Below, piece by piece: positions 1 to 8,482 of a stretch of 64,000 bases of DNA. The notes under the pieces are model-generated. The model was not told where the DNA came from and did not search any database. It worked only from the letters and a program-made list of their open reading frames with translations. The translations under genes and the position numbers were made by a program. This DNA is from Paenibacillus sp. PCH8 (GTDB lineage Bacteria > Bacillota > Bacilli > Paenibacillales > Paenibacillaceae), in NCBI RefSeq assembly GCF_002968835.1, contig NZ_PKQK01000001.1:2666001-2730000 (forward strand), written 5' to 3'. Positions within the stretch are counted from its first letter, which is position 1. Each line of letters begins with the position of its first letter.

Positions 1-154
1 GTTGTTCGGCACCGACTGGCCGCTTGCGCCCATTGATCTGTATGCCGAGTTCGTCCGCCGACTTGTACCGGAGCAGCATCATGAGAAGGTGTTCTACGAG
101 AATGCCCTTGGCTTATTTCCACGCATTGCACAGCGGATTGCGGAGCTTGGTTAA
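1..154 (+). CDS. Amidohydrolase family protein, 3' end only
   Basis: Only the last 50 codons lie in the window, read from base 2 to a TAA at 152-154. The visible motifs LFGTDWP near the start and ENALGLF about ten residues before the end are typical of the last strands of amidohydrolase-2 TIM-barrel enzymes (decarboxylase or lactonase type), where the Asp of the GTDWP motif is a metal ligand or catalytic residue. The substrate cannot be inferred because the N-terminal metal-binding HxH and the body of the barrel lie outside the window. A terminator follows at 211-254, so this is the last gene of its transcription unit. Confidence 0.6.
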   Translation, partial: LFGTDWPLAPIDLYAEFVRRLVPEQHHEKVFYENALGLFPRIAQRIAELG

Positions 155-210
155 GCGGGAGAATAACTGAAAGTTACGATGATATACGTTCCAGCGATAT
201 CTAAAATGTA

Positions 211-254
211 CCCTGTAGAGAGACGCTCTAAAAAGTCTTTCTACGGGGTGTTTT
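211..254 (+). terminator. Rho-independent terminator after the amidohydrolase
   Basis: Two 14-nt arms (211-224 and 235-248) pair with two G-U wobbles around a 10-nt loop and are followed by TTTT, about 55 nt past the amidohydrolase stop codon. Confidence 0.7.
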
Positions 255-304
255 ACTTGGTGCATCTTATATTTTTAACGCTATGGTATTGTTTCAGAAT
301 CCCT

Positions 305-721
305 CTAATAATCCACGTGTTCATTCACACTTGTATCCTTTCTTCTCAGGAACTTTTTACTTGCAGGATGAAGAAGCACAATCAGCAGGGAGAAGAGATG
401 AATCAAGACGAACAGGCTGCCTTCATTCGGAATGGCAACGAATAACGCAAGACTCAGGAATGTCACGGTAAGCTTGAACTTTCTTTTTGTGATGAAAATA
501 ACAGCGAGCAGACTGGGTCCGATCACGAACAGCATTCGGGCTGCAATCATGCCAGAGGCGTAGGCCAAGTCATCACCTGTACGTGAGAATCCGAGGTAGG
601 TTTGGGTGTTATGGCTAAAATCAATGAGGAACACGATAAACGATACGAGTACATAGATCAGTTTGACACTTAACAAAATGCGAACGACGTTTAATAACGT
701 AGGTAATGCTGTTTTTACCAT
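305..721 (-). CDS. Small integral membrane protein, unknown function
   Basis: A 138-residue protein with about three to four predicted membrane segments: residues 12-32, roughly 50-75 and two near the C-terminus, separated by a basic loop (TKRKFKL). I chose the ATG at 721 because AGGAG lies 7 nt upstream. An in-frame ATG at 781 exists but has only a weak Shine-Dalgarno sequence. I do not recognise the family. The N-terminal residues LPTLLNVVRILLSV and the segment around FVIGPSLLAVIFI closely resemble the broken gene immediately upstream at 798-1058, so the two are tandem paralogues, probably once co-transcribed. Confidence 0.6.
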   Translation of the reverse strand: MVKTALPTLLNVVRILLSVKLIYVLVSFIVFLIDFSHNTQTYLGFSRTGDDLAYASGMIAARMLFVIGPSLLAVIFITKRKFKLTVTFLSLALFVAIPNEGSLFVLIHLFSLLIVLLHPASKKFLRRKDTSVNEHVDY

Positions 722-797
722 ACCACTTCTCCTATTCTTCTTCGATTCTATAACCATGGAATCTGCGGGTGATTTTCTCATGCAGTGCTCTCTTGCT

Positions 798-1058
798 TCA
801 GATCAATTTTGGCCGGCTTATGGAGCTTCGTCTTGAGATGAATACGATAGTGAGAATTGGGGGAACCAGAATGATCAGGATGCGTAGCCCTATACTTGTA
901 AAATAGGTGATCTGATCAGATAGCGGAAAGGCGGAGTGATCCGCACGATTACGTATTAGATCTTAGATAAGAAATGCCATGGAGATCCCAATAAAGATGG
1001 ATTGTACTCCTAACAAGGCACGGATGATATTTAATAAAGTAGGCATTTTGGTATTCAA
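798..1058 (-). pseudogene. Nonsense-mutated paralogue of the adjacent membrane protein
   Basis: Reading the minus strand from a TTG at 1058 (GGGAG ten bases upstream; ATG alternative at 1046) gives MPTLLNIIRALLGV. This matches LPTLLNVVRILLSV of the neighbouring gene. A TAA at 963-965 interrupts codon 32. The same frame stays open beyond it to 798 and encodes ILIILVPPILTIVFISRR, which matches the neighbour's FVIGPSLLAVIFITKRK. The continuing similarity past the stop argues for a duplicated gene killed by a point mutation and not for two separate short genes. A 32-codon open frame without a Shine-Dalgarno sequence at 1102-1200 on the same strand may be further debris. Confidence 0.65.
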
Positions 1059-1258
1059 TGGGTCGTCTCTCCCTTGAAAAATATGTAGTTCAGTCATTTT
1101 ATTATACTTTTCCAATCGCTTGTAGTGGCTTTGGACCTAGCAGGATCATTTCATCGTTGGGATCTACTGCTTCAATTGCTTTTTGTATTGAAAGTAGCAT
1201 ATGAAGTTAATAAAAAATATATTTTGTAAGCGTTATCCTATTGATGAATTATATGATA

Positions 1259-1287
1259 TTGACCGATATAAAGTAGATACATAGAAT
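1259..1287 (+). promoter_or_regulatory. Sigma-A promoter for the chemotaxis receptor gene
   Basis: TTGACC (1259-1264) and TAGAAT (1282-1287) are separated by 17 nt; each matches consensus at five of six positions. The site ends 31 nt before the first start codon of the chemotaxis receptor. Confidence 0.6.
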
Positions 1288-1318
1288 TTGGACTTCATTA
1301 TGACGAAAATGAAAATGG

Positions 1319-3391
1319 ATGGTGGATGTAATTATGGTATTTAACAAGGCAAGAGAACGCATGATCAACATGTCGTTCAGAGTCAAATTGCCGCTGATGA
1401 TTAGCCTGCTGGTCTGTATCGTACTGGCGGTATCTGCGGTAGTATCTTACAGTGTAGCGGCAGTCATTACACTCGAGAAAAGCAAAGATGAAATTCAGGC
1501 AACCTCGGACCGGGTGGGGGCAGGTTTGCATGCCTCACTAAGTTTGGAAGAACAATCTACGTTTTTGATTACGACACATCGGACCTTCCGGGATCTGCTG
1601 GAGATTCGGAATACGGAAGGACAGGATGGCGAGGCTTTTTTTTCAGACCAAAGTGAATTGGTGGACAAGGCAAGCGGCATACTGGCGGACAGTCTGGCAG
1701 GCATGGAAGGCAATAACAGTCTAATTCTGCTGGATCGTAACGGCATCATTCTGGCTGCGAACGATCCGGGAGTAATTAAGGCGGAACGTGGAGATCGGGC
1801 GTACTTTCAGGAAGCTCTTCAGGGTAAAGACGTGATTAGTGAAGGGATTGTAGCCAAGTCCTCGGGACAACTCGGTACTGCTTTTGCCATGCCGATCTAT
1901 AATGATAATCAAGAAGTGCAAGGGGTGCTCGTATCTGCGGCATCTACGTCGTTCTTCGTTAATCAGCTTCAGAATATCAATATTAATGATGAGGGAAAAG
2001 TCCTCATTCTGGACCGTGTAGGTACAGTTATCTATGATTCGGCGGATGAGAAGATGGCAGGTCAGAGAATGGAGTCCGGCGAATATCAATCATTAATTGA
2101 TCTTGCTCCAAGTGCAGAGCTCCAGCAAGGGGATGCCAGCACTGCGGAGAAAGTGGCGTATTATTCCAAAATCCCAAGATCGGACTGGACCGTCATTGTT
2201 GAAGATAAACTAAGTGATGTGCAGAAGCCGTTACGTGCGATGGCGAAACAGATGTATATTGTTCTATTTAGTGCCATTGCGGTTTCCGTCGTAGCGGGCA
2301 TTCTGATCTCTTTGCTGGTGACCAGGCCCATTACGAGATTGACTGTGTTGTTCAGACAGCTTGCAAGCGGAGATCTGACGGTGCAGGCGCAAGGTAAATA
2401 TAGCGGAGAATTCAAACAACTGGTGGACAGTTTCAATACGATGGCGGATGGAAACAAACAGCTGATCTCCAGCATGAACCGTTCCATCGGAGTCTTGAAT
2501 ACAAGCACCATTGAGCTGGATGAGTCAACACAACAGACATCGGCATCCATAACGGATACGACCACGACTGCACTCGAAATTTCACGCGCAATGGAATCCC
2601 AGGCGAATGACACCGAATCCATCGTGGATAAATTCATGAACGTAGGCAATAAAATTGCAAACGTCAATAAGTTGTCGCAGTTGGTAAAGCTCAAGGCAGA
2701 TGAGATCACGGATGCATTCAAAAACAACCATAAGGTCATTGATGCACTGAATGCGGTCAATGATCAGAACGAGACGGAAGTGAGCAACATTTCCCAAATC
2801 ACGGTTCAGTTAGCCGAGAGTTCCTCTGGCATTCATCAGATCACGGGCACCATTGCCGAGATTGCAAATCAGACCAAGCTGCTGGCCCTTAATGCCTCCA
2901 TTGAAGCGGCACGAGCGGGCGAACATGGTCGGGGCTTCTCCGTAGTAGCATCGGAGATTCGCAAGCTGGCGGAGCAGACCACAGCCCAGTCGGAGGACAT
3001 CAACCGAATTGTGATGCAGACGATTGATCATGTCGAACAGAATAACCGGAGTGTACAAGCCATTGAGGCGATTGCAGTACAGAATAAGAGTAGCGTGGCT
3101 CAGACAAAAGAGACATTTAATTTTGTAACCCAAAATATGAATGAAATGATGGACCAGGTGCAAGCCATCGCCTCCGAAATCGAATCTATTGAGCGTGATA
3201 AAGATGATGTCCTTGGAGCTGCACAGAATCTGTCGGCTTCAGGAGAAGAGGTCTCAGCATCCATTGAGGAAGTTACCGCAACGATGCAGGAGCAATCGGG
3301 TATGACTGGGCATTTGGCAGAGATGGTACAGACCATTAATGGATTGACCAAACAACTTGCCGAAGAATCCTCAAGGTTCAAAACGAAGTAG
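1319..3391 (+). CDS. Methyl-accepting chemotaxis protein
   Basis: A transmembrane chemoreceptor of 690 residues that would sense an external ligand and control CheA kinase. Order of parts: a basic N-terminus; first membrane segment at about residues 25-47; a roughly 260-residue extracellular region of dCache type; second membrane segment at about 315-337; HAMP linker (about 338-390); and a long cytoplasmic coiled coil. The highly conserved hairpin tip is clear near residues 515-560 ([20 protein letters not shown], then [20 protein letters not shown]). Two starts are possible, ATG 1319 and ATG 1334; the spacing to GGTGG slightly favours 1334. The gene is monocistronic, with its own promoter upstream and a terminator downstream. 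No chemotaxis genes adjoin, as is usual for orphan receptors. The ligand is unknown. Confidence 0.95.
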   Translation: MVDVIMVFNKARERMINMSFRVKLPLMISLLVCIVLAVSAVVSYSVAAVITLEKSKDEIQATSDRVGAGLHASLSLEEQSTFLITTHRTFRDLLEIRNTEGQDGEAFFSDQSELVDKASGILADSLAGMEGNNSLILLDRNGIILAANDPGVIKAERGDRAYFQEALQGKDVISEGIVAKSSGQLGTAFAMPIYNDNQEVQGVLVSAASTSFFVNQLQNININDEGKVLILDRVGTVIYDSADEKMAGQRMESGEYQSLIDLAPSAELQQGDASTAEKVAYYSKIPRSDWTVIVEDKLSDVQKPLRAMAKQMYIVLFSAIAVSVVAGILISLLVTRPITRLTVLFRQLASGDLTVQAQGKYSGEFKQLVDSFNTMADGNKQLISSMNRSIGVLNTSTIELDESTQQTSASITDTTTTALEISRAMESQANDTESIVDKFMNVGNKIANVNKLSQLVKLKADEITDAFKNNHKVIDALNAVNDQNETEVSNISQITVQLAESSSGIHQITGTIAEIANQTKLLALNASIEAARAGEHGRGFSVVASEIRKLAEQTTAQSEDINRIVMQTIDHVEQNNRSVQAIEAIAVQNKSSVAQTKETFNFVTQNMNEMMDQVQAIASEIESIERDKDDVLGAAQNLSASGEEVSASIEEVTATMQEQSGMTGHLAEMVQTINGLTKQLAEESSRFKTK

Positions 3392-3526
3392 GATAGCAGC
3401 CCGAGTCGTAAGAAGCAGCATACCGGGTCTGCATACACAGCGTAGAGTTGCTTGAGATTGCAGTTAAAGTTAAATGAATACGAAGAAACCCGCCTCTCAT
3501 AAGAGAAGCGGATTTCTCGAAAATGT

Positions 3527-3564
3527 AAGCATCTGTACCTATCTAAGGGTACAGATGCTTTTTT
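3527..3564 (+). terminator. Rho-independent terminator after the chemoreceptor
   Basis: A perfect 13-bp inverted repeat (3527-3539 and 3548-3560) with an 8-nt loop and a run of six T. A weaker hairpin, imperfectly paired, precedes it at about 3486-3516. The convergent RidA-like gene ends inside this hairpin. Confidence 0.9.
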
Positions 3565-3970
3565 GTGATGTTCTACTCCCGCGGACAGAGGGCGCATACG
3601 CCAGCACTTCCATTTCAATTAAATAAGGGCCTAACCCACTGAATACGGTCATGCGTGCGGGGTATGGCTGCTTAATCATTCGCGCATATACTTCGTTGTA
3701 TTCGGACTGATCCTCCACTCGGGCCAGATGAGTGGTTGCCTTCACGATATGATCAAGTGTGAGTCCGGCTTCTTGCAGAATAACCTCAATATTGCGAATG
3801 CACTGTTCAGTCTGTTCCTTAATGCCGCCAATGGGTTCAAGCGTCTGCGGATCAACGCCTACTTGACCTGCCACGTAGATCAAATCTCCTGCGCGGACAG
3901 CATGGGAGAAAGGAAGCGGGAACTTGGGTGCTGCGCTTGCGTGTATGGTGGTAGACATCGTAGCTGTCAT
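3539..3970 (-). CDS. RidA/YjgF/UK114 family protein
   Basis: A 143-residue member of the RidA family, whose characterised members hydrolyse reactive enamine/imine intermediates to keto acids and ammonia. Family landmarks are the N-terminal PFSHAVRAGDLIYVAGQ block, the central TEQCIRNIEVILQEAG helix and PARMTVFSGLG with the conserved Arg that binds the substrate carboxylate. The last dozen residues (SRTSQKSICTLR) are not family-like: they arise because the reading frame runs into the shared terminator hairpin, where TAG stops it. Two ATG starts are possible, 3970 and 3958. It begins 7 nt after the amidase stop, so it is the last gene of the nitrogen-scavenging operon. RidA proteins often accompany amidases and pyrimidine or triazine breakdown genes. 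Confidence 0.88.
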   Translation of the reverse strand: MTATMSTTIHASAAPKFPLPFSHAVRAGDLIYVAGQVGVDPQTLEPIGGIKEQTEQCIRNIEVILQEAGLTLDHIVKATTHLARVEDQSEYNEVYARMIKQPYPARMTVFSGLGPYLIEMEVLAYAPSVRGSRTSQKSICTLR

Positions 3971-3977
3971 TCCTTTC

Positions 3978-5352
3978 CTAGTGAGGGTGTATGTTTGGTG
4001 TTAACTGATGCCAGTTCGTAACCTGCTGATAAAGATGAGCGATGGACAACAAGCGGTCTTCTCTCATGAGTGGACCAGCAAGTTGCATGCCGATAGGCAA
4101 TGGCTTCCCGGAGGCTGTATCGAATCCGATGGGAACGGTGATGGACGGTAGCCCTGCATTGGTAAACGGTCCGTTGAAGATCGGGCTGCCAGTCTTGTAG
4201 CCATAAGGGCCACATACGGTGTTGATGGAGTCAATAGAACATCGACCTCATCGAACAGCATCATCATCTCGCTTCGGAATATCGTTCGGATGCGCTGTGC
4301 CTGCAAATAATCAACGGCACTCGTCTGGTAGCCCAGCTCAAGCTGCTCCCGCATCGTGTGGCCGTAACGATCAGAGGCTTCTGCGAAGCGTTCCTGATGG
4401 AAGGCGGCAGCTTCTGCTCGCATAACCGTACGATGAGCAGCAAATGTTTCTTCCATATAAGAAGGCAAGGTAACTTTCTTCCATTGCATGCCCAGCTTCT
4501 CAAGTACAGCGATTGCCGACTCTAAGGCTAACAAGATCGCCGGTTCATTGGTCTGGAAGAAGTTGCTCGGCAGACCGATCACCATTCCTGAAACAGGATG
4601 CTCAAGAGCGCTTGTTAAGTCTGGCTTGCCGAGAGGAAGTGTGAAAGGGTCCAACTCATCTTGCCCGGCTATCGCTTCCAGAACGATTGCGTTATCTTGT
4701 ACGGATCGAGTGAAGGCACCTATATGATCAAGACTCCAACTGGCTGTGATGACACCGTTACGGCTAACCCTGCCGTAAGTGGGCTTCATGCAGGTTAATC
4801 CGTTGTAAGCTGCGGGTCTAAGCAGAGATCCAAAAGTCTGTGTTCCGAGTGTGAAAGAAGCCATGCCAGCCGCTACTGCAGCGGCAGAGCCCGAACTGGA
4901 ACCGCCCGGGTATGCTCCAGATTCCACGGGTTGCGGGTTGGCGGCTCACCTCCCTGGAAGGCATATTCCGTCGTTGTTGTTTTGCCGATCAGGATAGCGC
5001 CTGCAGCCTGAAGCTTATCAATGACAGTAGCATTCGTCTTGGGTACGAAGTCAGGATATGTGCTTGATCCAGCCGAGGTGCGTATGCCAGCGGTATGGAT
5101 AATATCCTTAGCTCCATAGGGAATGCCATGCAGAAGGCCGAGATATTCGCCATTCATTAGTTTGAGCTCAGACTCTCTTGCGGCCTTCAAGGCTTGTTCA
5201 GCAGTGACTGTAACGAAGGCTTGCACAGCAGGCTCTACTTTCTCAATGCGATTTAAATAGGATTTGGTTAGCTCCACTGGAGATAACATCTTGTTCTTAA
5301 TCAATGCTGCGGCTTCAGCAATCGTCAGCTCGTTAAGTGGTTTGGTAATCAT
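3978..5352 (-). pseudogene. Amidase-signature-family hydrolase with two frameshifts
   Basis: Amidase (Ser-cisSer-Lys triad) of the AtzE/GatA type. Three frames must be joined. Frame 1 (ATG 5352) carries the catalytic Lys in GIPYGAKDI and ends at NPWNLEHT. Frame 2 resumes with PGGSSSGSAAAVAAG, the serine-rich signature. Frame 3 resumes with PYGYKTGSPIFNGPFTNAG and ends at TAG 3978. Each break sits in a run of three G (plus strand 4908-4910 and 4207-4209). Adding one base to each restores an uninterrupted 458-codon gene, the normal family length. The start overlaps the stop of the small upstream gene in an ATGA, so translation is coupled. If the indels are real the enzyme is dead, because the nucleophile segment is out of frame. 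If they are base-calling errors it is an intact amidase. Confidence 0.85.
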
Positions 5353-5534
5353 CGCAGAGGCACGCTCCTATGCGGGGGATTGGGTCCTACTTCTTCTGGC
5401 AACTTGAAGCTGCGAATCAGCTTCAAGTCGGCTGTAAATAGGGCAAGTTCCTCGCTGGTAATAACTCCGTCCTCATATTTGATGCTTTCTGTACGGCGGT
5501 GTGTGTGGTAGTCGTCCTGATTCAGAGTAATCAC
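5349..5534 (-). CDS. Small AtzG-like protein partnering the amidase
   Basis: A 61-residue soluble protein with the core ELALFTADLKLIRSFKLPEE. The position directly before an amidase, with an ATGA overlap, and the FKLPEEVGP-type ending resemble AtzG-like small subunits. In the cyanuric acid pathway these form a complex with the amidase AtzE. I assign this only by size, context and weak motif similarity. The start is uncertain: GTG 5534 follows AAAGG directly, and CTG 5525 has better spacing. The last seven residues (HRSVPLR) look unlike the family. A run of five C (plus strand GGGGG at 5382-5386) lies just before them, and one more base would end the protein at PNPPA followed by TAG. This may be another undercalled homopolymer. 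Confidence 0.5.
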   Translation of the reverse strand: MITLNQDDYHTHRRTESIKYEDGVITSEELALFTADLKLIRSFKLPEEVGPNPPHRSVPLR

Positions 5535-5545
5535 CCTTTCTCTCT

Positions 5546-6574
5546 CTATTTGGTGAAGCTTGAATCGATAATATCCTCGTAAGCGAGGTCTTCCTTCAGG
5601 TTGCCGATGAAGCGCTGCATGCCAATTGAAGTCTCGAAAGCTGATTCATTGATCAGTCCATCAGCAGGGTATACCTTGCTATCAATCATGCGTTTTACGG
5701 CTTGCTCCACAACTTTTTTGTCCAGATTCGGGAATTCCTTCACTGCGACTGCTTTGGCACCCTCAGGATTCGATTGAATATAGTCCAGGGCTTGCTCGAT
5801 CGAGGTGACGAAGCGCTGGGTGAGGTCAGGATTCTCCTTAATAAAGCTGGCGGTTGTATTCATCGTAGCAAAGGCGAAGTCTGGATAATCCTTCGTGAAA
5901 TCATGGACAATATGCAGCCCCTCTGCAATGCCTTGATCCAGCTGAGGTTCGTAAACGATAGCAATGTCGGCTTTACCGGCTAATACAGCACCAAGCTCGG
6001 AGCCATTCTGAACCTCGGTGATCGTCACATCCTTGTCGATATCGATGTTATTGTCAGCGAACAGCTTGCGCAGTAAGCTGTTCGAGCTTGTAGGTGCCAA
6101 GCCCACAACGATGGTTTTACCTTTGAAGTCCTCGGTCGAGTTCACGGTTACTCCTTCTCGCGCAACCGCCCATACTGGAGCGCTACCCGATAGAAGGACC
6201 AGTGAGCGAGCATCTCCGCCCTTTGCATTCGCGAATGCGACATGTTCAGGACCGTGGAAGGAGAAAGCGGACTCGCCTGAGATCACCGAAGATAATGCTG
6301 TTGGTCCGCTTCCAGCAGCGCGGATGGAGGATAGCTCAATGCGATTCTCCTCTAGAAAACCTTGGTTATTCGCTACATACAGCGGAAGATAGAGCAGGTT
6401 GTGATACACCTCGGACACCATAATTTTGTCCACTTTCGTAGTGTTGGGTCCCTCGTTATTAGATGCCCCTGAGCCACTCGCAGGCATTGTGGAATTGCCG
6501 CCGCATGCACTGAGCAGTGTAGTCAATATAACCGTCATCGTTGTTAGAAAAGCGATCTTTTTGAATGTGCGCAT
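5546..6574 (-). CDS. ABC transporter substrate-binding lipoprotein, NMT1/SsuA type
   Basis: A 342-residue extracellular solute receptor. The N-terminus has a hydrophobic signal with lipobox LLSAC, followed by a Gly/Ser/Asn-rich linker. The body (from EVYHNLLYLPLYVANNQG) has the NMT1/THI5-like and SsuA/TauA fold used for taurine, sulfonates, nitrate, thiamine precursors and some heterocycles. The substrate cannot be read from sequence. It lies 34 nt downstream of the permease gene and 11 nt before the AtzG-like gene. The amidase and RidA that follow suggest an amide- or ring-nitrogen compound. AGGAG lies 11 nt before the ATG. Confidence 0.9.
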   Translation of the reverse strand: MRTFKKIAFLTTMTVILTTLLSACGGNSTMPASGSGASNNEGPNTTKVDKIMVSEVYHNLLYLPLYVANNQGFLEENRIELSSIRAAGSGPTALSSVISGESAFSFHGPEHVAFANAKGGDARSLVLLSGSAPVWAVAREGVTVNSTEDFKGKTIVVGLAPTSSNSLLRKLFADNNIDIDKDVTITEVQNGSELGAVLAGKADIAIVYEPQLDQGIAEGLHIVHDFTKDYPDFAFATMNTTASFIKENPDLTQRFVTSIEQALDYIQSNPEGAKAVAVKEFPNLDKKVVEQAVKRMIDSKVYPADGLINESAFETSIGMQRFIGNLKEDLAYEDIIDSSFTK

Positions 6575-6608
6575 TAGTTATCAGGCTCCTTTAATGGTTG
6601 TAGGTCAG

Positions 6609-7481
6609 CTATACAGATGTGGATGTGCTGCTAGTCTTGTTGTCATTCCATGGAAGGAGACGGGATTCAATATAACCGACACAGGTATAGAGGAGCATGG
6701 CGACCAGCATAAGCATGAACACGCCGACCCATACGGCCGGAAGATTGAACAGGTTGCCTTCGACAAATACCATATGTCCGAGCCCTTTATCTGAAGAAAT
6801 GAATTCTCCGCCTACGACAGATACCAATGCCAATCCGATATTGATACGGAAAGCGGAGATGATCCATGGCAGGGAGGACGGAACGATAATTTTGCGGAAA
6901 ATTTGTGATTTCTTCGCACCGAAGGATTTCATAAGATTAATCTGGGATTCGTCAATTTGATGAGTTGCTTGGTAGGCGGATAACAGCGCTACGATAAACG
7001 TTGCTACTGATGCCAGAGCAATCTTGGAGAAGATGCCTGAACCGAACCAGATGATAATCATGGGAGCTAGAGCAATCTTAGGGATGCCGTTCAGCGCTAC
7101 GATGAACGGATCGAGCACACGGGCAACGGACTTGGAGTACCACATGAGCAGACCCGCCAATGAGCCAAGTAGGCTTCCGGCTACGAAGCCGATAACGGTG
7201 GCATTCACCGTTGCGAATGTGTCTGTAAGCAGTTGTCCTGAGCTGGTCATGGTGATGGCGGCATCCAGAATGGCGCTTGGCGATCCCATGAGGAATCCGT
7301 TAACGAGCTTGAAGCGAACGGCGGATTCCCATATCACCAGGATGACCGCAACAATAATGAACCGCCACAGCATCGTCATCAGCCATTCTTTGGAGAAGGT
7401 GGACTGTCTGCGCTTGATCTTGCTTTTCGCAACTCCAGCAGGCTTTCCGGTAAGGGTAATTTCAGGTGATGTACTCTTCAT
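6609..7481 (-). CDS. ABC transporter permease, SsuC/TauC type
   Basis: A 290-residue inner-membrane component of the importer made with the ATPase upstream and the lipoprotein downstream. The first membrane segment lies at about residues 37-55 (MLWRFIIVAVILVIWES). The EAA loop region is recognisable around residues 180-205 (MKSFGAKKSQIFRKIIVPSS), which docks to the ATPase. Translation is coupled to the ATPase gene by a TAATG overlap, and GGGGAGG lies 8 nt upstream. About six membrane spans are expected and visible. Confidence 0.92.
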   Translation of the reverse strand: MKSTSPEITLTGKPAGVAKSKIKRRQSTFSKEWLMTMLWRFIIVAVILVIWESAVRFKLVNGFLMGSPSAILDAAITMTSSGQLLTDTFATVNATVIGFVAGSLLGSLAGLLMWYSKSVARVLDPFIVALNGIPKIALAPMIIIWFGSGIFSKIALASVATFIVALLSAYQATHQIDESQINLMKSFGAKKSQIFRKIIVPSSLPWIISAFRINIGLALVSVVGGEFISSDKGLGHMVFVEGNLFNLPAVWVGVFMLMLVAMLLYTCVGYIESRLLPWNDNKTSSTSTSV

Positions 7482-8257
7482 TAGCTGATCCTCCCCATTT
7501 GGATATCAAGCTCCGACCAGATCGATTCAAAATACTGCTTGAACTTCGGGTCGGAGCGAGCTTTCAGTGCTGATCCATGCTGCGAGGCGAGACCGATGTC
7601 ATACACCTGCTTCACGGTTGTTGGTCTTTTGCTCATGACGGCAATGCGGTCGGAGATGGCGATTGCCTCCTCAATATCATGAGTGATAAGCACACCTGTC
7701 TTGCCCTCGGATTTCAGGATAGACAAGATTTCATCTTCCAGAATGAGTCGGGTCTGATAATCAAGTGCTGAGAAGGGTTCATCCAGTAATATAATATCGG
7801 GCTGGGTAACGAGGGTACGTATGAGGGCTACACGTTGGCGCATACCACCTGATAGTGTGGAGGGATAGGCTTCTACGAATGAAGCCAGGCCATAACGATC
7901 CAGATAATCCATGGCAATATCGCCGCGATCCTTTTTGGACATGCCCTTTACTTCCAAGCCTAGCGTGACATTGTCCAGGATGCTTCTCCAAGGAAGCAGC
8001 AGATCCTTCTGCATCATGTAACCGACATGCCCGGTTGTCTGATCGATCTCTTCGCCGCAGACAATAACCTTGCCATTCGTTGGTTTAAGCAGACCCGCGA
8101 TAATATTGAAGATCGTACTCTTTCCGCAGCCGCTCGGTCCGACGATACTGAAGAACTCCTGCTTCTTGATTTGCATCGAAACCTCAGCCAGCACTTGAAT
8201 ATCTTCTCCCGCTGTATTGACGAATGATTTGGATACGCCTTGTATTTGTATAGCCAT
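7481..8257 (-). CDS. ABC transporter ATP-binding protein, SsuB/TauB type
   Basis: A 258-residue ATPase. Walker A is GPSGCGKST (near residue 42), the Q-loop is GYMMQKDLLLPW, the signature is [11 protein letters not shown], Walker B is IILLDEPFSALD, and the switch His is in VLITHDIEEA. The QKDLLLPW motif is typical of the nitrate/sulfonate/taurine group. The frame is open to 8473, but the ATG at 8257 is the only start with a good Shine-Dalgarno sequence (AAAGGGG, 9 nt). The protein also begins canonically there (MAIQIQGVSKSF). First gene of the operon, with a promoter at 8343-8371. Confidence 0.93.
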   Translation of the reverse strand: MAIQIQGVSKSFVNTAGEDIQVLAEVSMQIKKQEFFSIVGPSGCGKSTIFNIIAGLLKPTNGKVIVCGEEIDQTTGHVGYMMQKDLLLPWRSILDNVTLGLEVKGMSKKDRGDIAMDYLDRYGLASFVEAYPSTLSGGMRQRVALIRTLVTQPDIILLDEPFSALDYQTRLILEDEILSILKSEGKTGVLITHDIEEAIAISDRIAVMSKRPTTVKQVYDIGLASQHGSALKARSDPKFKQYFESIWSELDIQMGRIS

Positions 8258-8342
8258 GATAGGTAGCCCCTTTCCTACAGCCTGATGGGTATTTGTTTCT
8301 TTCATAGTGTTAGTTAATGTGACATAATTGAATATATTTCTA

Positions 8343-8371
8343 ATCATATAGACTGTTTGCACAATTGTCAT
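8343..8371 (-). promoter_or_regulatory. Sigma-A promoter of the ABC-amidase operon
   Basis: On the minus strand ATGACA (8366-8371) and TATGAT (8343-8348) are 17 nt apart, each five of six to consensus, about 85 nt upstream of the ATPase start. Confidence 0.6.
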
Positions 8372-8413
8372 TAGATACTCTGAACATAAAAATAGAATTA
8401 AATCAGTTAAAAT

Positions 8414-8427
8414 GTACAAATTTGTAC
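8414..8427. promoter_or_regulatory. Candidate operator palindrome upstream of the ABC-amidase promoter
   Basis: GTACAAATTTGTAC is a perfect 14-bp palindrome about 42 nt upstream of the -35 box, in the position expected for an activator. The adjacent PucR-type regulator is the natural candidate to bind it. The assignment rests on position and symmetry only. Confidence 0.4.
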
Positions 8428-8436
8428 CAGCTGTGA

Positions 8437-8478
8437 GAAGAAAAACAAAAGAACGTGTCATTATACGTGACACGTTCT
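8437..8478 (-). terminator. Terminator of the PucR-type regulator gene
   Basis: A perfect 11-bp stem (8450-8460 and 8468-8478) with a 7-nt loop, followed on the minus strand by TTTTGTTTTTC, just after the regulator's stop codon. Confidence 0.8.
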
Positions 8479-8482
8479 CGGT

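Noticed and set aside
1102-1200. 32-codon frame on the minus strand (MLLSIQKAIEAVDPNDE...)
   Set aside because: No Shine-Dalgarno sequence and no promoter. It could be debris of the adjacent pseudogene region but is not supportable as a gene.
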